64,000 nt of DNA from an uncultured Prevotellaceae bacterium (lineage in GTDB: Bacteria > Bacteroidota > Bacteroidia > Bacteroidales > Muribaculaceae), in assembly GCA_947169265.1 (NCBI GenBank), contig CAMVPC010000007.1:1-64000 (forward strand), written 5' to 3'. The position numbers and the translations under genes are program-made. This document shows positions 17,375 to 25,032 of the stretch, one piece after another; position 1 is the stretch's first letter; each line of letters opens with the position of its first letter. Under the pieces are notes generated by a model. That model searched no databases. It saw only the letters and a program-made list of their open reading frames with translations, and was not told the DNA's origin.

Positions 17375-20300
17375 ATGAAGAAATTCTTTATCTTTTTAAT
17401 GACAATGTTCGTCGCGCTTTGTGCGCTCGCCACCGATTATCCCGGGCACCCGGGCTTCGTGGGCAAGACCGTCTATGTCGATGAGCAGGGGTTCCCCGTG
17501 GGCGACCCGGGAGAACATCACTCGGGCGACTTCAAGTTTGCCTTCTGCTTTGAGTATGGATTCATCGCGGGCGAAGACATGCCCGTCGCCATCATCAAGA
17601 AAACGCAGTACGAGTCCGAGGACGGCCTCTTTCAGCTTCCCACTCTCTACAGCGTGTGGGACGAGGAACTGAACTCCACCTTGTGGATTAAAATCATCGG
17701 TATCGATGCCGACCAGCTATTCTGGAACAACTTGAACAGCGATCTTGTCACGCGGGTGGAGATGCCCATGAATCTGGAGTTCATCACGGGCAACGGGGCG
17801 CTCAGTTTCCCCAACATCACCAGCCTCACCCTGCCTGAGACGCTGGAATACATGGACGTCAATGCGCTTAACTTGTGCACGAGCCTCACCGAGCTCACCA
17901 TCGCCGACAGCGACAAGCCGCTCCACATCCTCGGCACCCATAACACGATGTACGGCACCATTGGCGCTTTCGGTGTGCCGGCTCTCGAGAAGGCCTACAT
18001 AGGCAAGAACGTGATTGCCGACGTGTCGCCCTTCAAGCGCATCGGCGACCCTTCGCTCAAGCACGTGACGCTTGGCGGTTATGGTCAAGCCATTAGCGAT
18101 GAGATGTTCTACAATCAAAAGCTGCTCGAAACCGTCATCTTGAAGGAAGGCGTGGGCGACATCGGCACGAGAGCTTTTGCCAACTGTGTCAAGCTGCAAG
18201 GCATCAGCATCCCCGGTACCACCGAAAGTATAGCGCGGAGCGCATTTGAGAACGACTCGACAATGACCACGCTCACCCTCGGTGAGGGCATCAAAGCCAT
18301 TGACTATGACGCCTTCCTGCGCTGCTCTAAGGTGCAGAGCATCACCCTGCCCGCCTCGCTCGACTCAATCCACAGCAGTGCTTTCACCGTTATGAGCGGC
18401 GTCACCTCATTCACTATCGCCGACGGCGACACACCACTCAAAGTGTACGGCACCCGCTACTATAGCAACGGACTGTGCAACGACTTCGCGCCTTACGTGG
18501 GACACCTCGGCCGCGACCTCACCCTCACACAAGGCGCCCCCTCGCCCTTCTACCACGCCCGAAACGACGTGGGGGGCCTCACAAAGCTTACCATCGGCGA
18601 CAAGGTGACAACCCTGCCCGATGAGGCATTTTGTGAAAACCGCAACCTTACCACCGCCACTATAGGCACCGGGTTGACAGCCATCCCCAAACAGGCTTTC
18701 GTCAACTGTGTCAAGCTCACCGGCATCTCTATCCCGGGCAACGTGAAGAGCATCGGGCAGAGCGCATTTGAGAACGACTCGACAATGACCACGCTCACCC
18801 TCGGTGAGGGCATCAAAGCCATTGACTATGACGCCTTCCTGCGCTGCTCTAAGGTGCAGAGCATCACCCTGCCCGCCTCGCTCGACTCAATCCACAGCAG
18901 TGCTTTCACCGTTATGAGCGGCGTCACCTCATTCACTATCGCCGACGGCGACACACCACTCAAAGTGTACGGCACCCGCTACTATAGCAACGGACTGTGC
19001 AACGACTTCGCGCCTTACGTGGGACACCTCGGCCGCGACCTCACCCTCACACAAGGCGCCCCCTCGCCCTTCTACCACGCCCGAAACGACGTGGGGGGCC
19101 TCACAAAGCTTACCATCGGCGACAAGGTGACAACCCTGCCCGATGAGGCATTTTGTGAAAACCGCAACCTTACCACCGCCACTATAGGCACCGGGTTGAC
19201 AGCCATCCCCAAACAGGCTTTCGTCAACTGTGTCAAGCTCACCGGCATCTCTATCCCGGGCAACGTGAAGAGCATCGGGCAGAGCGCATTTGAGAACGAC
19301 TCGACAATGACCACGCTCACCCTCGGTGAGGGCATCAAAGCCATTGACTATGACGCCTTCCTGCGCTGCTCTAAGGTGCAGAGCATCACCCTGCCCGCCT
19401 CGCTCGACTCAATCCACAGCAGTGCTTTCACCGTTATGAGCGGCGTCACCTCATTCACTATCGCCGACGGCGACACACCACTCAAAGTGTACGGCACCCG
19501 CTACTATAGCAACGGACTGTGCAACGACTTCGCGCCTTACGTGGGACACCTCGGCCGCGACCTCACCCTCACACAAGGCGCCCCCTCGCCCTTCTACCAC
19601 GCCCGAAACGACGTGGGGGGCCTCACAAAGCTTACCATCGGCGACAAGGTGACAACCCTGCCCGATGAGGCATTTTGTGAAAACCGCAACCTTACCACCG
19701 CCACTATAGGCACCGGGTTGACAGCCATCCCCAAACAGGCTTTCGTCAACTGTGTCAAGCTCACCGGCATCTCTATCCCGGGCAACGTGAAGAGCATCGG
19801 GCAGAGCGCATTTGAGAACGACTCGACAATGACCACGCTCACCCTCGGTGAGGGCATCAAAGCCATTGACTATGACGCCTTCCTGCGCTGCTCTAAGGTG
19901 CAGAGCATCACCCTGCCCGCCTCGCTCGACTCAATCCACAGCAGTGCTTTCACCGTTATGAGCGGCGTCACCTCATTCACTATCGCCGACGGCGACACAC
20001 CACTCAAAGTGTACGGCACCCGCTACTATAGCAACGGACTGTGCAACGACTTCGCGCCCTACGAGGGATACCTGGGACGCGACCTTACGCTGACACAGAA
20101 CGCCATATCGCCGTTCTGCCATGCCTCAAACGATACAGGCGGCTTGACCAAGCTCACCATCGGCGACCTGGTAACTATCCTGCCAAATAATGCTTTGAGC
20201 AATAATCGCAATCTTACCGATGCCACCATCGGCACCGGGATGACTTCCATTTTAGAAAACGCATTTTACTATTGTCGTGGGTTGCGCAACCTCACCTGCA

Positions 20301-20608
20301 ACGCTGTGGAACCGCCTGTGTGCGCAAGCAACGCCTTTAACCAAGTGAATATTGAAAACGTCAAGCTCACCGTGCCCACCGCGAGCAAGAACAAGTATCG
20401 CAATGCCCCCGTGTGGGAGCTCTTCTTCGACGGCTTTGAGCCCGGTGACGTCAACGGCGACGGAATCATCAGCGGCGCCGATATCACCGCCCTCTACAAC
20501 GTGCTGCTCGACGGTGGCGAGGCCAACGGCGAGGCCGATGTCAACGGCGACGGAATCATCAGCGGCGCCGACATCACCGCGCTCTACAACCTCCTGCTTG
20601 GTGATTGA
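17375..20608 (+). CDS. BspA-type leucine-rich repeat surface protein with C-terminal dockerin pair
   Basis: A secreted 1,077-residue protein. The signal peptide (MKKFFIFLMTMFVALCALA) is followed by a unique region to about residue 250, then LRR_5/BspA-type repeats with the pattern LxxIxIPxxVxxIGxxAFxxxxxLxxLxL. From about residue 288 to 895 a 174-residue unit is repeated three and a half times with no visible change even at the DNA level. The C-terminus (about 1024-1077) has two dockerin-like calcium loops, GDVNGDGIISGAD and ADVNGDGIISGAD. BspA proteins bind host matrix or other bacteria; an adhesin role is inferred from the family. The identical repeats imply recent expansion and probable length variation. 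Confidence 0.88.
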   Translation: MKKFFIFLMTMFVALCALATDYPGHPGFVGKTVYVDEQGFPVGDPGEHHSGDFKFAFCFEYGFIAGEDMPVAIIKKTQYESEDGLFQLPTLYSVWDEELNSTLWIKIIGIDADQLFWNNLNSDLVTRVEMPMNLEFITGNGALSFPNITSLTLPETLEYMDVNALNLCTSLTELTIADSDKPLHILGTHNTMYGTIGAFGVPALEKAYIGKNVIADVSPFKRIGDPSLKHVTLGGYGQAISDEMFYNQKLLETVILKEGVGDIGTRAFANCVKLQGISIPGTTESIARSAFENDSTMTTLTLGEGIKAIDYDAFLRCSKVQSITLPASLDSIHSSAFTVMSGVTSFTIADGDTPLKVYGTRYYSNGLCNDFAPYVGHLGRDLTLTQGAPSPFYHARNDVGGLTKLTIGDKVTTLPDEAFCENRNLTTATIGTGLTAIPKQAFVNCVKLTGISIPGNVKSIGQSAFENDSTMTTLTLGEGIKAIDYDAFLRCSKVQSITLPASLDSIHSSAFTVMSGVTSFTIADGDTPLKVYGTRYYSNGLCNDFAPYVGHLGRDLTLTQGAPSPFYHARNDVGGLTKLTIGDKVTTLPDEAFCENRNLTTATIGTGLTAIPKQAFVNCVKLTGISIPGNVKSIGQSAFENDSTMTTLTLGEGIKAIDYDAFLRCSKVQSITLPASLDSIHSSAFTVMSGVTSFTIADGDTPLKVYGTRYYSNGLCNDFAPYVGHLGRDLTLTQGAPSPFYHARNDVGGLTKLTIGDKVTTLPDEAFCENRNLTTATIGTGLTAIPKQAFVNCVKLTGISIPGNVKSIGQSAFENDSTMTTLTLGEGIKAIDYDAFLRCSKVQSITLPASLDSIHSSAFTVMSGVTSFTIADGDTPLKVYGTRYYSNGLCNDFAPYEGYLGRDLTLTQNAISPFCHASNDTGGLTKLTIGDLVTILPNNALSNNRNLTDATIGTGMTSILENAFYYCRGLRNLTCNAVEPPVCASNAFNQVNIENVKLTVPTASKNKYRNAPVWELFFDGFEPGDVNGDGIISGADITALYNVLLDGGEANGEADVNGDGIISGADITALYNLLLGD
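18238..20058 (+). repeat. 522-bp in-frame tandem repeat, 3.5 copies
   Basis: Unit boundaries fall at about 18238, 18760, 19282 and 19804, and the last copy breaks off near 20058. The copies look identical over their length by direct reading; landmark segments recur at exactly 522-base spacing. 522 is divisible by three, so gain or loss of a unit keeps the reading frame. Confidence 0.95.
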
Positions 20609-20678
20609 TTCTTTTTTAAATGTTTCAATTAGTAAAAGGAGACGCAACCGCAATAGAGACTCGTGGGTAAATAATCTT

Positions 20679-20779
20679 AAATTCGCCAAATTCGCATTTG
20701 GATGTCTCAATAGTGAGGACTGAGTTTTTTAAATGCGAATTTGGCGAATTTGGCGAATTTTACTAATTTTACGAATTAT
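20679..20779. repeat. 21-bp inverted repeat followed by nonamer tandem repeat
   Basis: Positions 20679-20699 are the exact reverse complement of 20731-20751, leaving a 31-base loop. The right arm runs into nonamers at 20735-20779: GCGAATTTG, GCGAATTTG, GCGAATTTT, ACTAATTTT, ACGAATTAT. It lies between the BspA-like gene and the P-ATPase gene and could form a hairpin in the 3' end of the former transcript, although the arms are AT-rich and no U-run follows. Confidence 0.75.
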
Positions 20780-20804
20780 TTGACCCTAACTAACCATTTA
20801 ACCA

Positions 20805-22676
20805 TTGATACGTAGTTTTCCTGTAATAGGTATGATGTGCGCCGGCTGTGCGGCCAGCGTCGAGAAATCTTTAGGACGTGTGCCCGGTGTGGAAAGCGCC
20901 AACGTGAACCTGGCGGCTCGCACCGTCACCATTGAGTATAATAACGTCAGCGAGCAGGCGATGAAAGACGCCTTGACGGGCGCCGGTTACGACCTGGTCA
21001 TTGAGAACGACCGCGACGTGATGGCCGAGGAACGCACCGCGCGTCGGCGCCTGTTGTGGCGTGTCGTCGTCGCTTGGCTGGGCGGCGCCGTGGTCATGGC
21101 GCTCTCGATGGGATGGCTGAGCATAGGCAGGCCCCTCGACAACAACTTTGCCGCCATGCTGCTCACACTGGGCGTGGCGTTGTATAGCGGGCGCGACTTT
21201 TATATCAACACCGCGCGTCAGCTGTGGCACCGCAACCCGGGCATGGACACCCTGGTGGGACTGAGCACAGCGGCCTCGTTCGGGCTGAGCGTGTTTAACA
21301 CATTTTGGGGCGACACCTACTGGGGCGCGCGAGGCATCGAATGGCACACCTATTTTGAAGCCACGACGATGATTATCGCCTTTGTGCTCACCGGCCGACT
21401 GCTCGAGGAGCGCGCCAAGGGTAGCGCCGCCCGCGCCATACGCGCCCTCATGGGACTCTCGCCCAAGCAAGCCCGCCTCGTGCAGGGCAAAGAAGTGTCG
21501 ATGGTCCCCGTGGCCACACTGCAGCCCGGCGACATCATCGAGGTGGTGGCCGGCGACCAGCTCGCCGTAGATGGTGTGGTGCGCGACGGAGAAGGCTATA
21601 TAGACGAAAGCATGATAAGCGGCGAGCCCCTTGCCGTGGCGCGTCGCAAGGGCGATAAAGTGGTGGCCGGAACCCTCGTGCGCGAGGGCAAGTTGCGCAT
21701 CACGGCGCGTGCCGTGGGCGGTGACACCGTGCTGTCGCACATCATCGACATGGTGCGGCGCGCGCAGGGTAGCAAAGCGCCCGTGCAACGTGTCGTTGAC
21801 CGCGTCGCCGCCGTCTTCGTGCCCACGGTAGTCGTCATCGCCCTCATCACCCTCGTGGCATGGCGGCTGGCCGGTGGCATAGAGGCGTGGCCACAAGCCG
21901 TGCTGCGCGCCGTGAGCGTGCTCGTGGTGGCGTGCCCCTGCGCCCTGGGTCTGGCGACTCCCACGGCACTCATGGTGGGCATGGGCCGTGCCGCGCGCGA
22001 GCAAATCCTCATCAAGGACGCCACGGCACTCGAGAACCTGTGCCGCGTCGACACGCTCGTCGTCGACAAGACCGGCACACTCACCATCCCCAACGCCGAG
22101 CTGCGCCCCGATGACGACATACCGCTTGAGGAACGTGAGACCATGGCGCCACACGCCGTTGAAGCTATTGCCCAACTGCGCGTCATGGGCATCGACACAT
22201 GGCTCGCCAGCGGCGACCGCGACGAGGCCGTGGCGCGGTGCGCGCGCGAGGCGGGCATCGAGCACTATCGCAGCGGCGTGCTTCCGCAAGACAAGGAAGA
22301 CCTGGTGCGTGAGCTGCAAGGCGACGGGCACCTCGTGGCCATGCTGGGCGACGGCATCAACGACAGCCAGGCGCTCGCCGCCGCCCACGTGAGCATAGCC
22401 ATGGGCAAGGGTACCGACGTGGCGATGGAAACCGCACAGGTGACGCTCATGAGCGACGACCTGCGCCGCGTGGCACGTGCCGTGAAGTTGTCGCGCGCCA
22501 CCGTGAAAATGATACACCAAAACCTCTTTTGGGCCTTCATCTACAACGTGGTGGCGCTCCCGCTGGCCGCCGGCGTCATCCCGTCGGTCACCATCAACCC
22601 CATGGTGGCCAGCGCCCTGATGGCCTGCTCGAGCCTCAGCGTCGTGCTCAACACGTTGCGCCTCAACAAGCAATAA
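20805..22676 (+). CDS. Copper-type P1B ATPase with reduced nucleotide-binding domain
   Basis: Predicted inner-membrane heavy-metal pump. Numbered from the start codon, an HMA metal-binding domain has GMMCAGC (C12, C15). The actuator loop reads SGEP (272-275), the membrane metal site is CPC (377-379), the phosphorylated Asp is D421 in DKTGT and the hinge is GDGIND (515-520). Only about 45 residues separate DKTGT from the SGDRDEA segment (469-475), where CopA proteins normally have well over 100 residues including an HP motif; that motif is absent. Total length (623) is correspondingly short. The start must be TTG at 20805: an in-frame TAA lies two codons upstream and the next ATG (20832) would remove part of the HMA fold. 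No copper regulator or chaperone gene is adjacent. Confidence 0.85.
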   Translation: MIRSFPVIGMMCAGCAASVEKSLGRVPGVESANVNLAARTVTIEYNNVSEQAMKDALTGAGYDLVIENDRDVMAEERTARRRLLWRVVVAWLGGAVVMALSMGWLSIGRPLDNNFAAMLLTLGVALYSGRDFYINTARQLWHRNPGMDTLVGLSTAASFGLSVFNTFWGDTYWGARGIEWHTYFEATTMIIAFVLTGRLLEERAKGSAARAIRALMGLSPKQARLVQGKEVSMVPVATLQPGDIIEVVAGDQLAVDGVVRDGEGYIDESMISGEPLAVARRKGDKVVAGTLVREGKLRITARAVGGDTVLSHIIDMVRRAQGSKAPVQRVVDRVAAVFVPTVVVIALITLVAWRLAGGIEAWPQAVLRAVSVLVVACPCALGLATPTALMVGMGRAAREQILIKDATALENLCRVDTLVVDKTGTLTIPNAELRPDDDIPLEERETMAPHAVEAIAQLRVMGIDTWLASGDRDEAVARCAREAGIEHYRSGVLPQDKEDLVRELQGDGHLVAMLGDGINDSQALAAAHVSIAMGKGTDVAMETAQVTLMSDDLRRVARAVKLSRATVKMIHQNLFWAFIYNVVALPLAAGVIPSVTINPMVASALMACSSLSVVLNTLRLNKQ

Positions 22677-22680
22677 AAAA

Positions 22681-22718
22681 TTCAAGTTTCTAAAGTTCTA
22701 AAACTTTAGAAACTTGAA
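22681..22718 (+). terminator. Hairpin after the P-ATPase gene (3' element with heptad tail)
   Basis: Sixteen-base arms (22681-22696 and 22703-22718) pair perfectly around a 6-base loop, starting 4 bases after the stop codon. The sequence continues with GG and a heptad tail. The hairpin resembles the one at 32007-32034, from which it differs at two stem positions by compensatory changes. It has no U-run, so termination is only one possible role. Confidence 0.7.
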
Positions 22719-22746
22719 GGTTAGAGGTTAGAGTTTAGTGTTTAGA
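22719..22746 (+). repeat. Heptad tandem repeat (GGTTAGA type), 4 units
   Basis: GGTTAGA, GGTTAGA, GTTTAGT, GTTTAGA follow the hairpin directly. The TAG triplets at 22722, 22729, 22736 and 22743 cover all three forward frames. Confidence 0.85.
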
Positions 22747-22790
22747 GAAAATGAATTCCACCGGGGATCTCATGAGTTCAACACTTATTC

Positions 22791-22841
22791 CATTAACCAT
22801 TAAACGTTAAACATTAACCAGTGAGCAAGTTAACAACTTGC
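22791..22841. repeat. Heptad tandem repeat (CATTAAC type) and small hairpin
   Basis: CATTAAC, CATTAAA, CGTTAAA, CATTAAC occupy 22791-22818. A perfect 7-base stem, GCAAGTT-AAC-AACTTGC, follows at 22825-22841. With the two preceding features this fills most of the gap between the P-ATPase and DUF3822 genes. Confidence 0.75.
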
Positions 22842-22894
22842 GAAACTTAAGTAAAAAATGCCGTGCAGTGTGGAATTTTTAAAAAAATATTCAG

Positions 22895-22902
22895 TATCTT
22901 TG
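22895..22902 (+). promoter_or_regulatory. -7 box of the DUF3822-rsmD genes
   Basis: TATCTTTG matches TAnnTTTG 28 bases before the ATG at 22931. The -33 region is not a clear match. Confidence 0.6.
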
Positions 22903-22930
22903 TGGGCACGATAATTCGTTCACAGTAATT

Positions 22931-23647
22931 ATGAGAAATCCCGAAGAATGGAGCTTGACGTTGCTCATCGGCCATGACGCGTTGCACTACCGCCTCGAGC
23001 ACGACTCGCTGGAGGCGATAGCCGGCACCACGCCCATCGCCACGGGCGACCGCCTCGCCGCCATCGAGAACGCCGTCTACGACACGCCGCAGCTGCTCGA
23101 CGACTACCGCGCCACGAGGATCATCGTGGCCAACGCGCGGTTTGCCCTCACGCCCGCCGAACTGCCCGCCTCGTTGCGTGGCAAGATACTGCGTGCAACG
23201 CTCTCGGCGGTGAACGGCGACGTGCTCACGAGCGACACGGCGTGGGGCGTGGGATTTGTCTTCGAGGTGCCTCGCGGCCTGCGCTCGTTCATCGAGCGCA
23301 CCTTTGTGATGCCTCCCGTGGAGCATCACCTGCAAGTTGTTGTCGACTACCTTCACGGGCTCGAGACGACCACCGTCGTCCTCCACTGCGGCGGCGACAA
23401 GTGGCTCGACGTGGCCATCAAGCGCGAAGGCACCCTGCAACTGGCCAACACCTATTACTGCGCGGCCCCCGACGACGCGTTGTTCTACACCTTGCAGGCG
23501 TGCAAGGCGACCGGTGTCGACGCCCTCACCCACCGCGTGTTGCTCGTGGGCGACGACGAGGCGTGCGAAAACTTGCGCCGCCGGCTCGCCGACTATTTTA
23601 AGGACATCGAAGTGGGCCATGAGGCTCCCTTCCCGCTAAATCAGTAA
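22931..23647 (+). CDS. DUF3822 family protein
   Basis: A 238-residue cytoplasmic protein of the Bacteroidales-specific DUF3822 family, whose function is unknown. I recognise it from the WSLTLLIG opening, the FVFEVPRGLRSFIERTF centre and its position directly before rsmD, an arrangement seen widely in the order. The fold is thought to resemble an actin-like/ASKHA domain, which I cannot confirm here. Six bases separate it from rsmD, so the two are probably translated from one transcript. Confidence 0.8.
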   Translation: MRNPEEWSLTLLIGHDALHYRLEHDSLEAIAGTTPIATGDRLAAIENAVYDTPQLLDDYRATRIIVANARFALTPAELPASLRGKILRATLSAVNGDVLTSDTAWGVGFVFEVPRGLRSFIERTFVMPPVEHHLQVVVDYLHGLETTTVVLHCGGDKWLDVAIKREGTLQLANTYYCAAPDDALFYTLQACKATGVDALTHRVLLVGDDEACENLRRRLADYFKDIEVGHEAPFPLNQ

Positions 23648-23652
23648 CCGCC

Positions 23653-24186
23653 ATGAGAATCATTTCGGGAAAATACGGGCGCCGACGCTTCCAGGTGCCG
23701 CACAATATCACGGCACGACCCACTACCGACATGGCACGCGAAAACCTGTTCAACGTGCTTAACAACCTCATCGATTTTGAGGGAATCGAGGTGCTCGACC
23801 TCTTTGCCGGTACCGGCGCCATCTCTTTCGAGTTCCTCTCGCGCGGTGCCGAGGGCGTTACAGCCGTCGAGAAGGCAGCCGTGCAGGCGCGTTTTATCGA
23901 CAAAGTGGCGCGGGAACTGGGCGAGGAGCACCTCACGCTGGTGCGTGGCGACGTCTTCCGCTTTGTGACTGGCTCTCACCGGCCCTTCGACTTGATTTTC
24001 GCCGACCCACCCTACGACCTGCCGCAGCTGGGCGACCTGCCGGCTCTCGTACTCGCGAGCGGACTGCTCAAGCCCGAGGGACTGCTCATCGTGGAGCATC
24101 CGCGCGAATATGACTTCTCGACTTTGCCCGCCTTCGACCAGCGACGCACCTACGGCAAAGTCAACTTCTCCATTTTTAGAGGTTGA
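23653..24186 (+). CDS. rsmD: 16S rRNA (guanine(966)-N2)-methyltransferase RsmD
   Basis: Methylates N2 of G966 in the 30S subunit. The 177-residue protein begins with the family opening MRIISGKYGRRRF and TARPTTDMARENLFN, has the SAM-binding motif VLDLFAGTGAISFEFLSRGA and the catalytic DPPY motif, and is of normal length. It follows DUF3822 by six bases. Confidence 0.95.
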   Translation: MRIISGKYGRRRFQVPHNITARPTTDMARENLFNVLNNLIDFEGIEVLDLFAGTGAISFEFLSRGAEGVTAVEKAAVQARFIDKVARELGEEHLTLVRGDVFRFVTGSHRPFDLIFADPPYDLPQLGDLPALVLASGLLKPEGLLIVEHPREYDFSTLPAFDQRRTYGKVNFSIFRG

Positions 24187-24255
24187 CAGCCGGCCGAGTA
24201 GCTCCACGCTTTTCTATATTGTTATATATTTATAAATCCTCTAACACTTTACATT

Positions 24256-24963
24256 ATGGAAATCAAAAAAACGCGCATCATCGAAGCCGCCATTCTCGCC
24301 CTGGGGTTGGTCGTGCTGGGATTGTGCCTCAAGGGAGGCATCGACAACTATGTGAACAAGGACCGCAAGGTCACCGTCAAGGGACTGGCCGAAATGGAAG
24401 TGGAGGCTAACCATGTCACCTGGCCCATCGTGACCAAAGAAACCGGTAACGACTTGCCCTTGCTCTACACCACCATCGACACGAAGACCACGCGCATCGT
24501 GCAGTTCCTCAAGGAAAACGGCGTGAAAGAGGCCGACATCACCATCAATCCGCCCGTGGTGGTTGATAAGAACGCCACCGACTATAACAGTGAGCGTAGC
24601 GCCGATCGCTACAACATCACGTCGGTCATCACCGTGAGCTCGACCGAAGTCGAGAAAGTGAGAGGAATTATCGAGAAACAAGGCGAACTCTTGCGCGACG
24701 GCATCGCTATCGTCGACGGCGGTTATGAGAACCCCGTGAGCTACGAGTACACCTCGTTTGCCCAAATCAAGCCCAAGATGATGGACGACGCCATCGAGAG
24801 CGCCAAGAAAACCGCTGTGCAGTTCGCCGAAAAGGGTGGCATGAAGCTTAACAAGATTGAGACCGCCGACCAGGGTGTCTTCTCAATCGACGACCGCGAC
24901 GAGAACTCGCCGCACATCAAGCAACTGCGCGTTGTCACGACCATCACTTATTCGCTTAAATAA
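24256..24963 (+). CDS. SIMPL (DUF541) domain protein, membrane-anchored
   Basis: A 235-residue envelope protein with one N-terminal membrane segment (about residues 8-30) and a SIMPL domain, recognisable from RKVTVKGLAEMEVEANHVTWPI and the closing QLRVVTTITYSLK. Bacterial SIMPL proteins have been linked to envelope stress and oxidative stress, but no specific reaction is established. A strong palindrome follows the gene, so transcription probably ends here. Confidence 0.82.
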   Translation: MEIKKTRIIEAAILALGLVVLGLCLKGGIDNYVNKDRKVTVKGLAEMEVEANHVTWPIVTKETGNDLPLLYTTIDTKTTRIVQFLKENGVKEADITINPPVVVDKNATDYNSERSADRYNITSVITVSSTEVEKVRGIIEKQGELLRDGIAIVDGGYENPVSYEYTSFAQIKPKMMDDAIESAKKTAVQFAEKGGMKLNKIETADQGVFSIDDRDENSPHIKQLRVVTTITYSLK

Positions 24964-24981
24964 TAATCACCCTTTGATACA

Positions 24982-25007
24982 ATGGGCCGGGACGCGTCCC
25001 GGCCCAT
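24982..25007. terminator. Perfect 26-bp GC-rich palindrome
   Basis: ATGGGCCGGGACG is followed directly by its exact reverse complement, 18 bases after the stop of the SIMPL gene. It should form a very stable RNA hairpin and is the likely transcription terminator, although only a short weak T-containing run follows. It also contains an in-frame ATG for the next gene, which I reject as a start. Confidence 0.75.
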
Positions 25008-25032
25008 GTTGTCAACTAAAACCACCACAACA

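Noticed and set aside
18238..20058. Possible CRISPR-like array
   Set aside because: The repeated units are 522 bp, contiguous and in frame within a leucine-rich repeat gene; there are no spacers and no cas genes.
20871..22685. Long open frame (604 codons) antisense to the P-ATPase gene
   Set aside because: Same reason: a histidine-rich shadow with no motif, opposite a clear P-ATPase.
24982..25032. N-terminal extension of the secreted phosphatase
   Set aside because: The upstream ATG lies inside a perfect palindrome that is probably a terminator, and starting there would bury the signal peptide.
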